64,000 nt of DNA from Lentzea waywayandensis (GTDB taxonomy: Bacteria; Actinomycetota; Actinomycetes; Mycobacteriales; Pseudonocardiaceae). A program made the translations under genes and the position numbers. Of this stretch, positions 17,457 to 28,258 are shown in pieces. The stretch covers positions 1-64,000 of the forward strand of contig NZ_FOYL01000004.1 in NCBI RefSeq assembly GCF_900115955.1, given 5' to 3'. Positions within the stretch are counted from its first letter, which is position 1, and every line of letters starts with the position of its first letter. The notes under the pieces were generated by a model. The model made no database searches, was not told the DNA's origin, and saw only the letters and a program-made list of their open reading frames with translations.

Positions 17457-18152
17457 ATGAGCAGCGAGAAGCCCGTCTCCCACTTCCTCGAACTCGCGCG
17501 CGGCATGGTGCCGCCGATGCACCCGGCGGGACGCCCGTTCGTCGCCGCCGCGGCGATCGCGACCCTCCTCGTCCGGCTGCGCTTCAAGCGCCTGGGCGTA
17601 GTCCTCGCCCTGGTCACGGCGTGGGTGGCGTGGTTCTTCCGCGAGCCGAAGCGCGTGACGCCGACCCGTCCGAACCTCGCCGTGGCCCCGGCCGACGGCA
17701 CCGTCTCGCACGTGGTCGACGCCGTCCCGCCCGCCGAGCTCGGCCTCGGCACCCAGCCGATGACGCGCGTGAGCGTGTTCCTCTCGGTGTTCGACGTGCA
17801 CGTGCAGCGCGTGCCCGCGGACGGCGAGATCGTCCAGGTCTCGTACCACCCCGGCAAGTTCCTCTCGGCCGACCTCGACAAGGCCTCCGAGGAGAACGAG
17901 CGCAACACCGTGTGGCTGCGGACCAACAGCGGCCACGACCTCGTCGTCGTGCAGATCGCCGGCCTCGTCGCCCGCCGCATCGTGTGCGAGGTCGCCGAGG
18001 GCGAGAAGGTCGCCGCCGGCCAGACCTACGGCCTGATCCGCTTCGGTTCGCGCGTGGACCTCTACGTGCCGCGCGGCAGCCGCGTCCTGGTCGAGGCCGG
18101 CCAGCGCACCATCGGCGGCGAGACCGTCCTCGCCGAGCTCCCGGAAGCCTGA
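17457..18152 (+). CDS. psd: Phosphatidylserine decarboxylase proenzyme (short form)
   Basis: Psd makes phosphatidylethanolamine from phosphatidylserine at the membrane. The 231-residue protein has an N-terminal membrane region (about 20-60) and conserved PADGTVSHV, FLSVFDVHVQRVPADGEI, ENERN, GLVARRIVC and RFGSRVDLYVP. Self-cleavage is expected between Gly and Ser of FGS to create the pyruvoyl group. The short form with FGSR instead of LGST is usual in actinobacteria. ATG is chosen at MSSEKPVSH; the frame extends upstream through the hairpin region without a start signal. pssA follows with a 1-base overlap, forming a PE-synthesis operon. Confidence 0.94.
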   Translation: MSSEKPVSHFLELARGMVPPMHPAGRPFVAAAAIATLLVRLRFKRLGVVLALVTAWVAWFFREPKRVTPTRPNLAVAPADGTVSHVVDAVPPAELGLGTQPMTRVSVFLSVFDVHVQRVPADGEIVQVSYHPGKFLSADLDKASEENERNTVWLRTNSGHDLVVVQIAGLVARRIVCEVAEGEKVAAGQTYGLIRFGSRVDLYVPRGSRVLVEAGQRTIGGETVLAELPEA

Positions 18153-19120
18153 TGGCTCCCAGCGGGCCCGGCGTCCGCCTGCTGCCGAACGCGATCACAG
18201 TCCTGGCCATGTGCTCGGGCCTGTCCGCCGTGCACTTCGCGAACGTCGGCATGTGGGGCGCGGCCATCGCCTCGATCGCGGCAGCCGCCGTCTTCGACGG
18301 CCTGGACGGCCGCATCGCCCGCCTGCTGGACGCGACGTCGAAGATGGGCGCGGAGCTCGACTCGCTGGCCGACGCCATCTCGTTCGGCGTCGCGCCGGCC
18401 CTCGCGATCTACCTGTGGAAGTTCGAGGGCAACCGCGCCGGCTGGGTCATCGCGCTGATCTTCGCGGTCTGCATGGTGGTCCGCCTGGCCCGCTTCAACA
18501 CGTTGCTGGAGAAGGAACAACCGCCGTTCGCGAAGGAGTTCTTCGTCGGCGTCCCCGCTCCCGCAGGCGGTCTGCTGCTCCTGCTCCCCCTGATCATCGA
18601 GGAGCAGGTCCGCACCGACGGCTGGTGGAACAACTCCTACGTCGTGGGCGCGTGGACCGTCCTGGTGGCGATGCTCCTGGTGTCGCGGATTCCCACCCTG
18701 TCGGTGAAGACGGTGAAGGTGCCGCCGCGCGCGGTGGCCCCGCTGCTGGTCGCCGTAGGCCTGCTGGCGGCCGCGATCATCACGTACCCGTTGGTGGCGC
18801 TGATCATCGCGATGGTCGTGTACCTGGCACACCTGCCTTACTCGGTGCGCCGGTACATGTGGCTTTCCAAGCATCCTGAGGCGTGGACCGTCACGGGCGC
18901 CGACCGCCGTGCGATCAAACGCGCGCACGGTGTCGCCGCACGCCGTCTCGGCCTGCGTCAGCCGTTGCACGGCCGCGTCGCTGGTGCGGCCATGCGCGCG
19001 GTGCGTCGGCCACGGCGTGACGGTTCTGTCGCTGCCGCAGCGGAAAGCACGGTTCCCGGCACCAACGGACGCCGTCGCTCGTGGCGTCAGCTGGGACTGA
19101 GGCGACAGCCGAAGCGCTGA
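18152..19120 (+). CDS. pssA: CDP-diacylglycerol--serine O-phosphatidyltransferase
   Basis: PssA makes phosphatidylserine from CDP-diacylglycerol and serine, the step before Psd. The 322-residue protein has the CDP-alcohol phosphotransferase motif DGLDGRIARLLDATSKMGAELDSLAD at 49-74, giving DG-x2-AR-x8-G-x3-D-x3-D, and about seven or eight membrane helices. A basic C-terminal tail of about 75 residues (from ADRRAIKRAHG) extends beyond the enzyme core. ATG overlaps the psd stop (TGATG). A 14-bp terminator stem follows 16 bases after the stop. Confidence 0.95.
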   Translation: MAPSGPGVRLLPNAITVLAMCSGLSAVHFANVGMWGAAIASIAAAAVFDGLDGRIARLLDATSKMGAELDSLADAISFGVAPALAIYLWKFEGNRAGWVIALIFAVCMVVRLARFNTLLEKEQPPFAKEFFVGVPAPAGGLLLLLPLIIEEQVRTDGWWNNSYVVGAWTVLVAMLLVSRIPTLSVKTVKVPPRAVAPLLVAVGLLAAAIITYPLVALIIAMVVYLAHLPYSVRRYMWLSKHPEAWTVTGADRRAIKRAHGVAARRLGLRQPLHGRVAGAAMRAVRRPRRDGSVAAAAESTVPGTNGRRRSWRQLGLRRQPKR

Positions 19121-19136
19121 CCGCTCGCTCAACTCA

Positions 19137-19171
19137 CTCGGGCCGGACACGTTCGTCGTGTCCGGCCCGAG
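19137..19171 (+). terminator. Terminator after psd-pssA
   Basis: CTCGGGCCGGACAC and GTGTCCGGCCCGAG form a perfect 14-bp stem around a 7-nt loop, 16 bases after the pssA stop and 28 bases before the AAA ATPase start. No clear T-run follows, as is common in GC-rich actinobacteria. Confidence 0.75.
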
Positions 19172-19199
19172 GTCGTCGTGAGGAACTAGAGTCGGCGTC

Positions 19200-21353
19200 G
19201 TGATCACGCTGACGGCTCGCCTGTCCCCGTCCGCTCTGGACACCCGGCGCGGCGTAGTCCGCCTCCACCCCGAGGTGCTGGACGCCCTGGGCCTGCGCGC
19301 CTGGGACGCCGTGAGGCTGACCGGCGCCCGCGTGAGCGCCGCCCTCGCCGCGGCAGGTGAACAACCGCCGGGCGTGGTCCTGGTCGACGACGTCACCCTC
19401 ACCAACCTCGGCGTGGTCGAGGGCTCCGAGATCGTCGTGGCTCCCGTCCAGGTGACCGCAGCGCGTTCGATCACCGTCGCGGGCTCCCGCCTGGCCACCA
19501 CCGCCCTGACGCCGGACCACGTGCGCATGGCGTTGACGGGCAAGGTCCTCACCGTCGGCGACAACGTCTCGCTGCTCCCCCAGGACCTGGCGCCGCCGCC
19601 CGGCGCCAACGTCTCCGAGACGCGCCGCAAGCTGTCCAACGCCATCGGCATGACGTGGACGAACGAGCTCATCACCATCACCTCGACCGACCCGGCGGGC
19701 CCGGTGGCCGTACAGCCGTCGAGCGTCGTGGGCTGGCGTTCGGCCTCGGCCCCGGCCGCCGAGGTGACCCCGGTGGTGGTGCAGGAGAAGCACGAGGCGT
19801 TGCCTCTCGCAGACCTGGTGGGCCAGCGCGACCAGGCCCGCCGCCTGACCGAATGGCTGGAACTGATGTTCCGCCAGCCCGACCTGCTCGCCAAGCTGGG
19901 CGCCTCCGCCCGCCTGGCCGCGATGGTCAGCGGCCCGGAAGGCGTAGGCAAGGCAACACTCGTCCGCGCGGTGGCAAGGTCGGTCGAGGCGACAGTCGTA
20001 GAACTGGCCGCCCCGAGCATCGCCGTCCTGGAGCCGGGCGCGATGGCCAAACAACTGGGCGACGCGATCGCGGGCGTCCCCGAACAGCCCACGGTCCTGC
20101 TCCTGACCGACATCGACGCCCTACTACCCACCGCACCCCCACCGGTGGCAACGGTCGTCCTGGACATCCTCCGCACAGCCATCTCCCGCCCGAACCTCGC
20201 GCTGGTGGTCACCTCGGCCAGGGCCGAGTCGGTGGACGCCCGCCTGCGCGCCCCCGACCTGGTGGACCGCGAGCTGACCCTCCCCCTCCCCGACACAGCA
20301 GGCAGGACCGAACTCCTCCGCGTACTCCTGCGCGACGTCCCAGTGCAGTCCGATGTGGACTTCGGCGAAGTAGCCGCCCGCACACCGGGTTTCGTAGCGG
20401 CGGACCTCTGCGCCCTGCGCCGAGAAGCAGCAGTCCGAGCCGCACTCCGCCAACGCGAGGCAGCGGAACCCCGTGTGGGACAAGAGGACCTGATCGGCGC
20501 CCTGAACACGGTCCGCCCGATCTCCATGTCCGCCTCCGACACCGTGCAGACCGGCGGCCTCACGCTGGACGACGTGGGCGACATGAAGGAGGTCAAGCAG
20601 GCCCTCACAGAAGCGGCCCTCTGGCCCCTCCGCTACCCCGACTCGTTCGCCCGCCTGGGCGTGGCCCCTCCCCGTGGCCTACTGCTCTACGGCCCGCCGG
20701 GATGCGGCAAGACCTTCCTGGTCCGCGCACTGGCAGGCACCGGCCAGCTGAACGTCCTGACCGTCAAGGGCGCCGAACTGATGGACAAGTTCGTAGGCGA
20801 GTCAGAACGAGCAGTCCGAGAACTCTTCCGCCGAGCAGCAGACGCGGCCCCAGCACTCGTCTTCCTGGACGAGGTGGACGCCCTGGCCCCACGCCGAGGC
20901 CAATCCTCGGACTCAGGCGTAGCCGACCGGGTAGTAGCCGCCCTCCTGACCGAACTGGACGGCGTAGAGCCTCTGCGCGACGTGGTGGTGATCGCCGCGA
21001 CCAACCGCCCAGAACTGATCGACCCAGCGCTCCTCCGCCCAGGCAGGCTGGAACGCATCATCTACGTGCCACCACCAGACGCCGAGGCCCGCACGGAAAT
21101 CCTCAAGGCCTCGTCCCGCAACACACCACTGTCGGACGACGTGGACCTAGCCGAACTGGCAGCCGACCTGGACATGTACTCGGCGGCAGACTGCGCGGCC
21201 CTGATCCGCGAGGCGGCCCTGACCGCAATGCGGGAGTCCCTGGACGCGGCAGAGGTGACACAGGCCCACCTGGCCAAGGCGAGGCAGGTAGTGCGCCCGT
21301 CGCTGGACCCGGCACAACTGGCACAGCTGGCGGCCTACGCGGCCGCACGCTGA
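19200..21353 (+). CDS. Cdc48/p97-like tandem AAA ATPase
   Basis: The 717-residue protein has an N-terminal double-psi-barrel-type domain (ITLTARLSPSALDTRRGVVRLHPEVLDALGLRAWDAVRL, 1-90) and two AAA modules. D1 (about 205-430) is degenerate: Walker A is GPEGVGKATL, with Ala after Lys, and Walker B is LLLTDIDAL, without the catalytic Glu. D2 (about 455-690) is intact: GPPGCGKTF, FLDEVDAL and the second region of homology ATNRPELIDPALLRPGRLER. Cdc48-like ATPases of actinobacteria are thought to unfold proteins, but clients are not established. GTG start 28 bases after the pssA terminator. A monocistronic gene followed by a large nested hairpin. Confidence 0.9.
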   Translation: MITLTARLSPSALDTRRGVVRLHPEVLDALGLRAWDAVRLTGARVSAALAAAGEQPPGVVLVDDVTLTNLGVVEGSEIVVAPVQVTAARSITVAGSRLATTALTPDHVRMALTGKVLTVGDNVSLLPQDLAPPPGANVSETRRKLSNAIGMTWTNELITITSTDPAGPVAVQPSSVVGWRSASAPAAEVTPVVVQEKHEALPLADLVGQRDQARRLTEWLELMFRQPDLLAKLGASARLAAMVSGPEGVGKATLVRAVARSVEATVVELAAPSIAVLEPGAMAKQLGDAIAGVPEQPTVLLLTDIDALLPTAPPPVATVVLDILRTAISRPNLALVVTSARAESVDARLRAPDLVDRELTLPLPDTAGRTELLRVLLRDVPVQSDVDFGEVAARTPGFVAADLCALRREAAVRAALRQREAAEPRVGQEDLIGALNTVRPISMSASDTVQTGGLTLDDVGDMKEVKQALTEAALWPLRYPDSFARLGVAPPRGLLLYGPPGCGKTFLVRALAGTGQLNVLTVKGAELMDKFVGESERAVRELFRRAADAAPALVFLDEVDALAPRRGQSSDSGVADRVVAALLTELDGVEPLRDVVVIAATNRPELIDPALLRPGRLERIIYVPPPDAEARTEILKASSRNTPLSDDVDLAELAADLDMYSAADCAALIREAALTAMRESLDAAEVTQAHLAKARQVVRPSLDPAQLAQLAAYAAAR

Positions 21354-21756
21354 CGCAGGCAATGCCGAAGGCGAGCCGTCCTTACCGTGCGCTAAGGGTG
21401 GGGTGGTTTCGTCACGAGTCGTGCCACAGCTCTTGCTGCAGCCAGGAAGGGATGTCAAACGGACACGCTTTTCGTCCGTTTGACATCCCTTCCTGGCTGT
21501 GGCCCGCTCTTGGCTCGACTCGTGACGAAACCACCCCACCAACGCGCCCCACTACGCAACGCGCCTCCGCCCAAAGCACCAGGCGTGCCATCAACCCGCA
21601 GACGGCGTAGGCCCCGGTTTTGGATCAGATTGGCGGGGTCTGGGGCGGAGCCCCAGGAATCAGCCGCAAGGCGACTCTCGCAAGGTGACCACCTACGGAC
21701 AACAAACCGCCGCCCGCCAACGAACCAGGGGAACGACCTACGCAACGACCGCGCCC
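21354..21756. other. Gene-free gap between convergent AAA ATPase and LytR_C genes
   Basis: Apart from the 144-bp nested hairpin, the gap holds a short perfect palindrome CTGGGGC-GGA-GCCCCAG at 21640-21656, which could terminate either gene. No gene is recognisable; open frames here read through the hairpin and are Arg/Pro-rich. Confidence 0.5.
21397..21540. repeat. Nested inverted repeat of 144 bp (MITE-like or structured element)
   Basis: The outer arms are perfect over 25 bp (21397-21421 and 21516-21540, beginning GGTGGGGTGGTTTCGTCACG). Inner arms are perfect over 24 bp (21441-21464 and 21474-21497, beginning GCCAGGAAGGGATGTC) and close on a 9-nt loop. A 7-bp pair, CCACAGC/GCTGTGG, lies between the two levels and competes with the inner stem. 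There is no transposase and no clear target duplication. The layout, outer and inner perfect arms with short asymmetrical spacers, is like the element at 9903-10026 though the sequence differs. It lies between convergent genes, so it may also serve as a bidirectional terminator. Confidence 0.72.
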
Positions 21757-22353
21757 CTACTTGTTCTTAGAAGGCCCCTGAAAATCATTCGTGACAATCA
21801 AAATGATCCCGGCAGCAGCAGACTCGATCCCCTCGAACCGAGGCTCGACCCGTGCCCGCAACACCGCAGCCAACTCCTTGGCCGAGGCTTCTTCATCAGT
21901 CCCAGGCCGGAAGTAAACGGTAGTGGTGGGGATGTTCCCAGACGAGTAGTTACCAGTCCCGGCAACAGTCCACCCGTTGGCCCGAACCTCATCGGAAGCC
22001 TTGGCAGCCAACCCGGTGATGGTCGAGTTGTTGTAAATCCGAACAGGCGCCTTGGCGGCACCGGGCTGTGGAACAGGCGGAGGCGGCACGACAGAACTGG
22101 AAGGCGTAGAAGCCGGCGGTGTAGTCGTAGACGCAGCCGGCGCCGAAGACGGAGTCGAGGCCGGAGGCTGCTCGGAAGTACCGGATGCGGGCGGCGCGGT
22201 CGACGACCCTTCGGCAACCGGAGGTGTCTCGGACCCCCCGCCACCGAACAGACTCACGACACCGATCACCAACGCGACGGCGGCGACACCGAGCAGGGCG
22301 AAGCCGGCGGCCTTGGCCGGACGGGACGGGCTTGCGGACTCGGGGGAGGTCAT
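21757..22353 (-). CDS. Membrane-anchored LytR C-terminal-domain protein
   Basis: The 198-residue protein has a short cytoplasmic N-terminus, one membrane helix (about 14-36, AAGFALLGVAAVALVIGVVSLF), an extracellular Ser/Thr/Pro-rich linker (38-98) and a LytR_C domain (about 99-190: PVRIYNNSTITGLAAKASDEVRANGWTVAGTGNYSSGNIPTTTVYFRPGTDEEASAKELA). Such proteins are common in actinobacterial envelopes and are thought to bind cell-wall polymers or partners. ATG overlaps the stop of the DUF3263 gene (TGATG), a conserved actinobacterial pairing. No LCP catalytic domain is present. Confidence 0.88.
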   Translation of the reverse strand: MTSPESASPSRPAKAAGFALLGVAAVALVIGVVSLFGGGGSETPPVAEGSSTAPPASGTSEQPPASTPSSAPAASTTTPPASTPSSSVVPPPPVPQPGAAKAPVRIYNNSTITGLAAKASDEVRANGWTVAGTGNYSSGNIPTTTVYFRPGTDEEASAKELAAVLRARVEPRFEGIESAAAGIILIVTNDFQGPSKNK

Positions 22354-22631
22354 CAGTCCTCGGTGCTCCTGGCGCGTGCGCGAACCCTTTGGCGGCCTGT
22401 CCGCACGCCGCGCAACCGCTTGACCAGCATCGGATCGGCAGCCAGTGCGGCTTCGGATTCAACGAGCGCGTTGAGCAACTGGTAGTAGCGGGTAGCTGAC
22501 ATGTCGAACAGTTCCCTGATGGCCTGTTCCTTGGATCCCGAGTACTTCCACCACTGACGCTCGAACGCGAGCATCGTGCGTTCGCGGCTGGTCAGCCCGT
22601 CAGCGGAGGTGAGCGTCTCGGCGTGATCCAT
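22353..22631 (-). CDS. DUF3263-family small protein
   Basis: The 92-residue protein carries the DUF3263 signature LTSRERTMLAFERQWWKYSGSKEQAIRELFDMSATRYYQLLNALVESEAALAADPMLVKRLRGVR, predicted helical with a likely helix-turn-helix (EQAIRELFDMSATRYYQLLN). It may bind DNA; the family function is not established. ATG at 22631 is preceded by GGGGAG; an in-frame GTG at 22652 is also possible. It is translationally coupled to the LytR_C gene and divergent from def. Confidence 0.85.
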   Translation of the reverse strand: MDHAETLTSADGLTSRERTMLAFERQWWKYSGSKEQAIRELFDMSATRYYQLLNALVESEAALAADPMLVKRLRGVRTGRQRVRARARSTED

Positions 22632-22739
22632 CTGGCTCCCCACGGTCGCCACACCATCTCAGGTGCGGGCAATTCAATCACGTGATCGTTCCAACCTACC
22701 GCGCGACACCGACAGTTTTGGACCGCATAAAGTTCAGCC

Positions 22740-23321
22740 ATGGCCGTCCATCGCATCCGCATCGCCGGCGACCCCGTGCTCCACAACCCGACGCGCGAGG
22801 TCACCGAGTTCGACACCGAGCTGAAGACGCTCGTCGACGACATGTTCGAGACGATGGCAGCTGCTCGTGGTGTCGGGCTCGCGGCCAACCAGATCGGCTT
22901 CGACCTGCGGGTCTTCGTCTACGACTGCCCGGATGACGAGGGTGTCCAGCACCGCGGCGTGGTCGTGAACCCCACCCTGGAGACCTCCGAGATCCCGGAG
23001 ACCATGCCGGATCCGGACGACGACTTCGAGGGCTGTCTGAGCGTTCCCGGCGAGGCGTACCCGACCGGACGCGCCCGATGGGCGAAGGTGACCGGCCAGG
23101 GCGTTGACGGGGAGCCGTTCGAGGTCGAGGGCACCGGCTTCTTCGCGCGCTGCCTCCAGCACGAGACCGACCACCTCAACGGCTACCTCTACACCGACCG
23201 CCTGATCGGCCGGTACAAGAAGGAGGCCAAGCGGATGCTGCGCGACAACGAGTGGAACGTGCCGGGCCTCTCGTGGGACCCGGCAGATCCCGCGAACTTC
23301 GACGAGGACGACGAGGACTAG
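22740..23321 (+). CDS. def: Peptide deformylase
   Basis: Def removes the formyl group from new protein N-termini. The 193-residue protein has all three motifs: GVGLAANQ near 43, EGCLSVP near 99 and QHETDHLNG near 140, with the metal ligands Cys, His and His and the catalytic Glu. The acidic C-terminal tail ([14 protein letters not shown]) is usual in actinobacterial Def. It stands alone between the divergent DUF3263 gene and the convergent aldo/keto reductase; no fmt is adjacent. Confidence 0.95.
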   Translation: MAVHRIRIAGDPVLHNPTREVTEFDTELKTLVDDMFETMAAARGVGLAANQIGFDLRVFVYDCPDDEGVQHRGVVVNPTLETSEIPETMPDPDDDFEGCLSVPGEAYPTGRARWAKVTGQGVDGEPFEVEGTGFFARCLQHETDHLNGYLYTDRLIGRYKKEAKRMLRDNEWNVPGLSWDPADPANFDEDDED

Positions 23322-23354
23322 TGGCGTGACCCGGCACCGTTCCGGACCACACCG

Positions 23355-24293
23355 CTAGGGCCGGAGCACCGACTCCACCTGGGCCAGTTCGTCCGCCGTC
23401 AGAGCACCGAACTCCAGCGCGCCCGCGTTCTCCTCGGCCTGAGCCACCGTCCGGATCCCCGGAATCGGAACCAGCCGGGGAGAACGCGCCCAGAACCAGG
23501 CCAGCGCACCCTGCACCAACGTCCTCCCGCCGGACGTCAGCACGTCCCGCACGGCCTCCCGCGCCTGGAAGTACTCCGGCGACGGCCGCCCGTCGACGAA
23601 GAACCGCAGCCAGGACGGGTTCGTGACGCGCACGTCGTCGGCGGGCAACTCGGTGAACGTCTCCCGCGCCAGCAGCCCCATGGCCAAAGGCCTCCTGCAC
23701 AGCACCGCGAAGTCGCCCGCGTACATCTCGGGGTTGTCGAACAGCAGGTTGATGTCGGCCTGAGCAGCGATCCCGTGCTCGCCTTCGCAGAAGAACCGCG
23801 CCCGCTCGACGTCGTCCGTGCTCCACCCGTAGGACCGGATCTTGCCTGCGGCCACCAGGGCCTCGCACTCGTCCCGCAGCAGCGCGGCCTCGTCGAGCCC
23901 CAGGTCGCCGACGTGCAGCTGGTACAGGTCGATCCGATCGGTCCCCAGCCTCCGCAACGACCCCTCGACGGCGCGGCGCAGGTACTCGACCGACCCCTCG
24001 TTGCCGGTCATCCGACGAGACCCGGCGTCGAACCCGCACCCCCACTTCGTGGCGATCAACACCTGGTCACGCACGTCCGCAAGCGCTTGCCCCACCACCG
24101 TCTCCGCGTGCCCGCAGCCGTAGACGTCCGCCGTGTCGAACAGCGTCACGCCCAGCTCCACGGCCCGCCGCAGCGCCTTGACCGACTCGCCGTCGTCAGC
24201 CGGTCCCCAGCCGACCGGCAACCCGTCCGGGCCCGAGAACGGTCCACCCATGGCCCACGTGCCGAAGCCCAACTTCCCCAGTTCCAAGGTCAT
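23355..24293 (-). CDS. Aldo/keto reductase
   Basis: The 312-residue product is an aldo/keto reductase with the barrel start LGFGTWAMGG, catalytic Asp and Tyr in TLFDTADVYGCGHAE, Lys in IATKWG, and the NADPH-site segment PIPGIRTVAQAEEN near the C-terminus. In IDLYQLHVG the usual catalytic His is present. The ATG at 24293 is preferred: an 18-bp MerR-type palindrome and TTGACC place the predicted transcript start at about 24293, so the message may be leaderless. An in-frame ATG at 24308 would lie inside that promoter. Substrate unknown; possibly a detoxification enzyme induced by a MerR-family regulator. Confidence 0.85.
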   Translation of the reverse strand: MTLELGKLGFGTWAMGGPFSGPDGLPVGWGPADDGESVKALRRAVELGVTLFDTADVYGCGHAETVVGQALADVRDQVLIATKWGCGFDAGSRRMTGNEGSVEYLRRAVEGSLRRLGTDRIDLYQLHVGDLGLDEAALLRDECEALVAAGKIRSYGWSTDDVERARFFCEGEHGIAAQADINLLFDNPEMYAGDFAVLCRRPLAMGLLARETFTELPADDVRVTNPSWLRFFVDGRPSPEYFQAREAVRDVLTSGGRTLVQGALAWFWARSPRLVPIPGIRTVAQAEENAGALEFGALTADELAQVESVLRP

Positions 24294-24308
24294 GGCTCCA
24301 CCGAACAT

Positions 24309-24326
24309 CCTGGAGCGCGCTCCAGG
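24309..24326 (-). promoter_or_regulatory. MerR-type operator/promoter of the aldo/keto reductase gene
   Basis: CCTGGAGCGCGCTCCAGG is a perfect 18-bp palindrome. On the minus strand it directly follows TTGACC (24330-24325), giving TTGACC followed by the palindrome and a weak -10 (TTCGGT, 24305-24300) after a 19-bp spacer. An over-long spacer spanned by a palindrome is the hallmark of MerR-activated promoters. No MerR gene is in the window. Confidence 0.65.
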
Positions 24327-24364
24327 TCAAGAAACAAGTTGCGACGATCAGCGACCATCGACGC

Positions 24365-24967
24365 ATGCCCATCGAAAACATCGTCGCCTTCCTCGCGGCC
24401 TCGTTCCTCATCGCACTGTCGCCCGGACCTGGCACGGCCATGGTCCTGCGACAGTCGGTGCACGGGCGAAAAGCCGCGCTGGCGACGGTGTTCGGCATGG
24501 AGGTCGGTGTGGCCTGCTGGGCGATCGCCGCGGCTCTGGGCCTGAGCGTCCTGCTCACGGCGTCCGAGATCGCCTACCACGCGCTGAGGATCATCGGCGC
24601 GGTCTTCCTGATCTATCTGGGCGTCAAGGCCCTGATCAGCAAGAGTCTGCCCGCGGACGAACCGCCACCGGCCAGCCACGCGTTCCGCAGCGGCCTGGTC
24701 GTGAACCTGGCCAACCCGAAGCTCGGCGTGTTCGCGATCTCGTTCCTACCGCAGTTCGTGCCTGCCGGGGAGGCCGGCAAGGGGGTTCTGCTCTTCCTCG
24801 CCATCGGGTGGGTCCTGATCGACACCGTCTGGTACCTGATCATCGTGTCGATCCTGCACACGATCCGCGGCTGGCTGAGCAGGCCGCGCGTCCGTCCCGC
24901 GCTCGAGAAGCTGTCGGGCGGCGTGCTGCTGGCGCTCGGAGTCCGGCTGGTACTCGACCCGCGTTGA
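24365..24967 (+). CDS. LysE/RhtB-family amino-acid exporter
   Basis: The 200-residue membrane protein has five or six helices and the family motif SPGPGTAMVLRQSVHGRKAALATVFGMEVG near 20-48, followed by NLANPKLGVFAISFLPQF near 118. These proteins export amino acids or derivatives by proton exchange; the substrate is not predictable. ATG at MPIENIV. It is divergent from the aldo/keto reductase with 71 bases between starts. The 3' 222 bases overlap a convergent reading frame on the minus strand. Confidence 0.88.
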   Translation: MPIENIVAFLAASFLIALSPGPGTAMVLRQSVHGRKAALATVFGMEVGVACWAIAAALGLSVLLTASEIAYHALRIIGAVFLIYLGVKALISKSLPADEPPPASHAFRSGLVVNLANPKLGVFAISFLPQFVPAGEAGKGVLLFLAIGWVLIDTVWYLIIVSILHTIRGWLSRPRVRPALEKLSGGVLLALGVRLVLDPR

Positions 24968-25603
24968 GATCGGGTTGCCCCGGCGCCAGAACAGCTCGGG
25001 CAACCCGGCCAGCTCGGCGAAGGTGTGGCAGGCGGCCATCGACGCGTAGCCGCCGGCCAGCACGTGCGCGCGGATCCGGTCCAGGCGGCCGAACTCGATC
25101 ACCTCACCGGCGATCAGGAACGGCAGCACCAGCTGCCAGGCCTGCACGACGGCCGGACGACGCCGGTGAGGTGCGCGCAGGGCGGCTCGGGCGACGCGGA
25201 GCAGGTGCTCGTTCGCGCTCATCGTGTACGGGTGTGCCGAGTGGTCCCAGCTCCACCGGCGCTCCTCGGTCACCGCGCACCGCACGCACTCGACCGGTCC
25301 GGTACCCAGTTCGGCACCGCAGCGGGAGCACGCCAGCAGCGTCATCGCCCAGTCCACGCACGTCCACGGGTACTGGCCGACGTCCGCGGAGGTGACCAGT
25401 TCGGCCAGTTCCCGGTCCGCCAGCTGGGACGACGTTCTCAACGCCTCCCAGTCCGCGAGCCAGAACTGGTCGAGCAGTTCCGCGCAGAAGCCGCAGTCGG
25501 GGTAGCCACGACCTGCGAGTTCACCGCAGGAAGGGCATGCCGAGACCACGGCGGGACGCTGGCCGCGTCGCGCGCCGGGCGGGAACGGCTGGTGATCAGC
25601 CAC
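24746..25603 (-). CDS. Unknown double zinc-ribbon protein with 3' end running antisense into lysE
   Basis: I do not recognise a family. The 285-residue frame has two Cys-rich knuckles: CPSCGELAGRGYPDCGFC (about 23-40) and CSRCGAELGTGPVECVRC (about 91-108), both plausible zinc ribbons. A helical, Trp-rich body follows, ending at FWRRGNPISTRVEY (about 209-222). The last 65 residues or so are low-complexity, Gln/Asp/Arg-rich and lie opposite the lysE coding region, so they look like read-through after loss of the original stop. The GTG start is preceded by a purine-rich GGGGAAG on the minus strand at short spacing. The gene is divergent from the thiC riboswitch. Confidence 0.6.
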   Translation of the reverse strand: MADHQPFPPGARRGQRPAVVSACPSCGELAGRGYPDCGFCAELLDQFWLADWEALRTSSQLADRELAELVTSADVGQYPWTCVDWAMTLLACSRCGAELGTGPVECVRCAVTEERRWSWDHSAHPYTMSANEHLLRVARAALRAPHRRRPAVVQAWQLVLPFLIAGEVIEFGRLDRIRAHVLAGGYASMAACHTFAELAGLPELFWRRGNPISTRVEYQPDSERQQHAARQLLERGTDARPAQPAADRVQDRHDDQVPDGVDQDPPDGEEEQNPLAGLPGRHELR

Positions 25604-25682
25604 GGGGAAGAGATTAGGGGCAAACGACGCCCTTGGCAGCTACGGCGCGCTCTGACTATGGTCGGTTCTCGACAACTCAACA

Positions 25683-28258
<2,576 letters not shown>

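Noticed and set aside
18062..20608. 848-residue minus-strand frame across pssA and the AAA ATPase
   Set aside because: Ser/Arg/Thr-rich shadow without motifs; both plus-strand genes are well supported.
21397..21540. Nested hairpin considered as a complete insertion sequence
   Set aside because: Only 144 bp long with no coding capacity and no target-site duplication visible at its borders.
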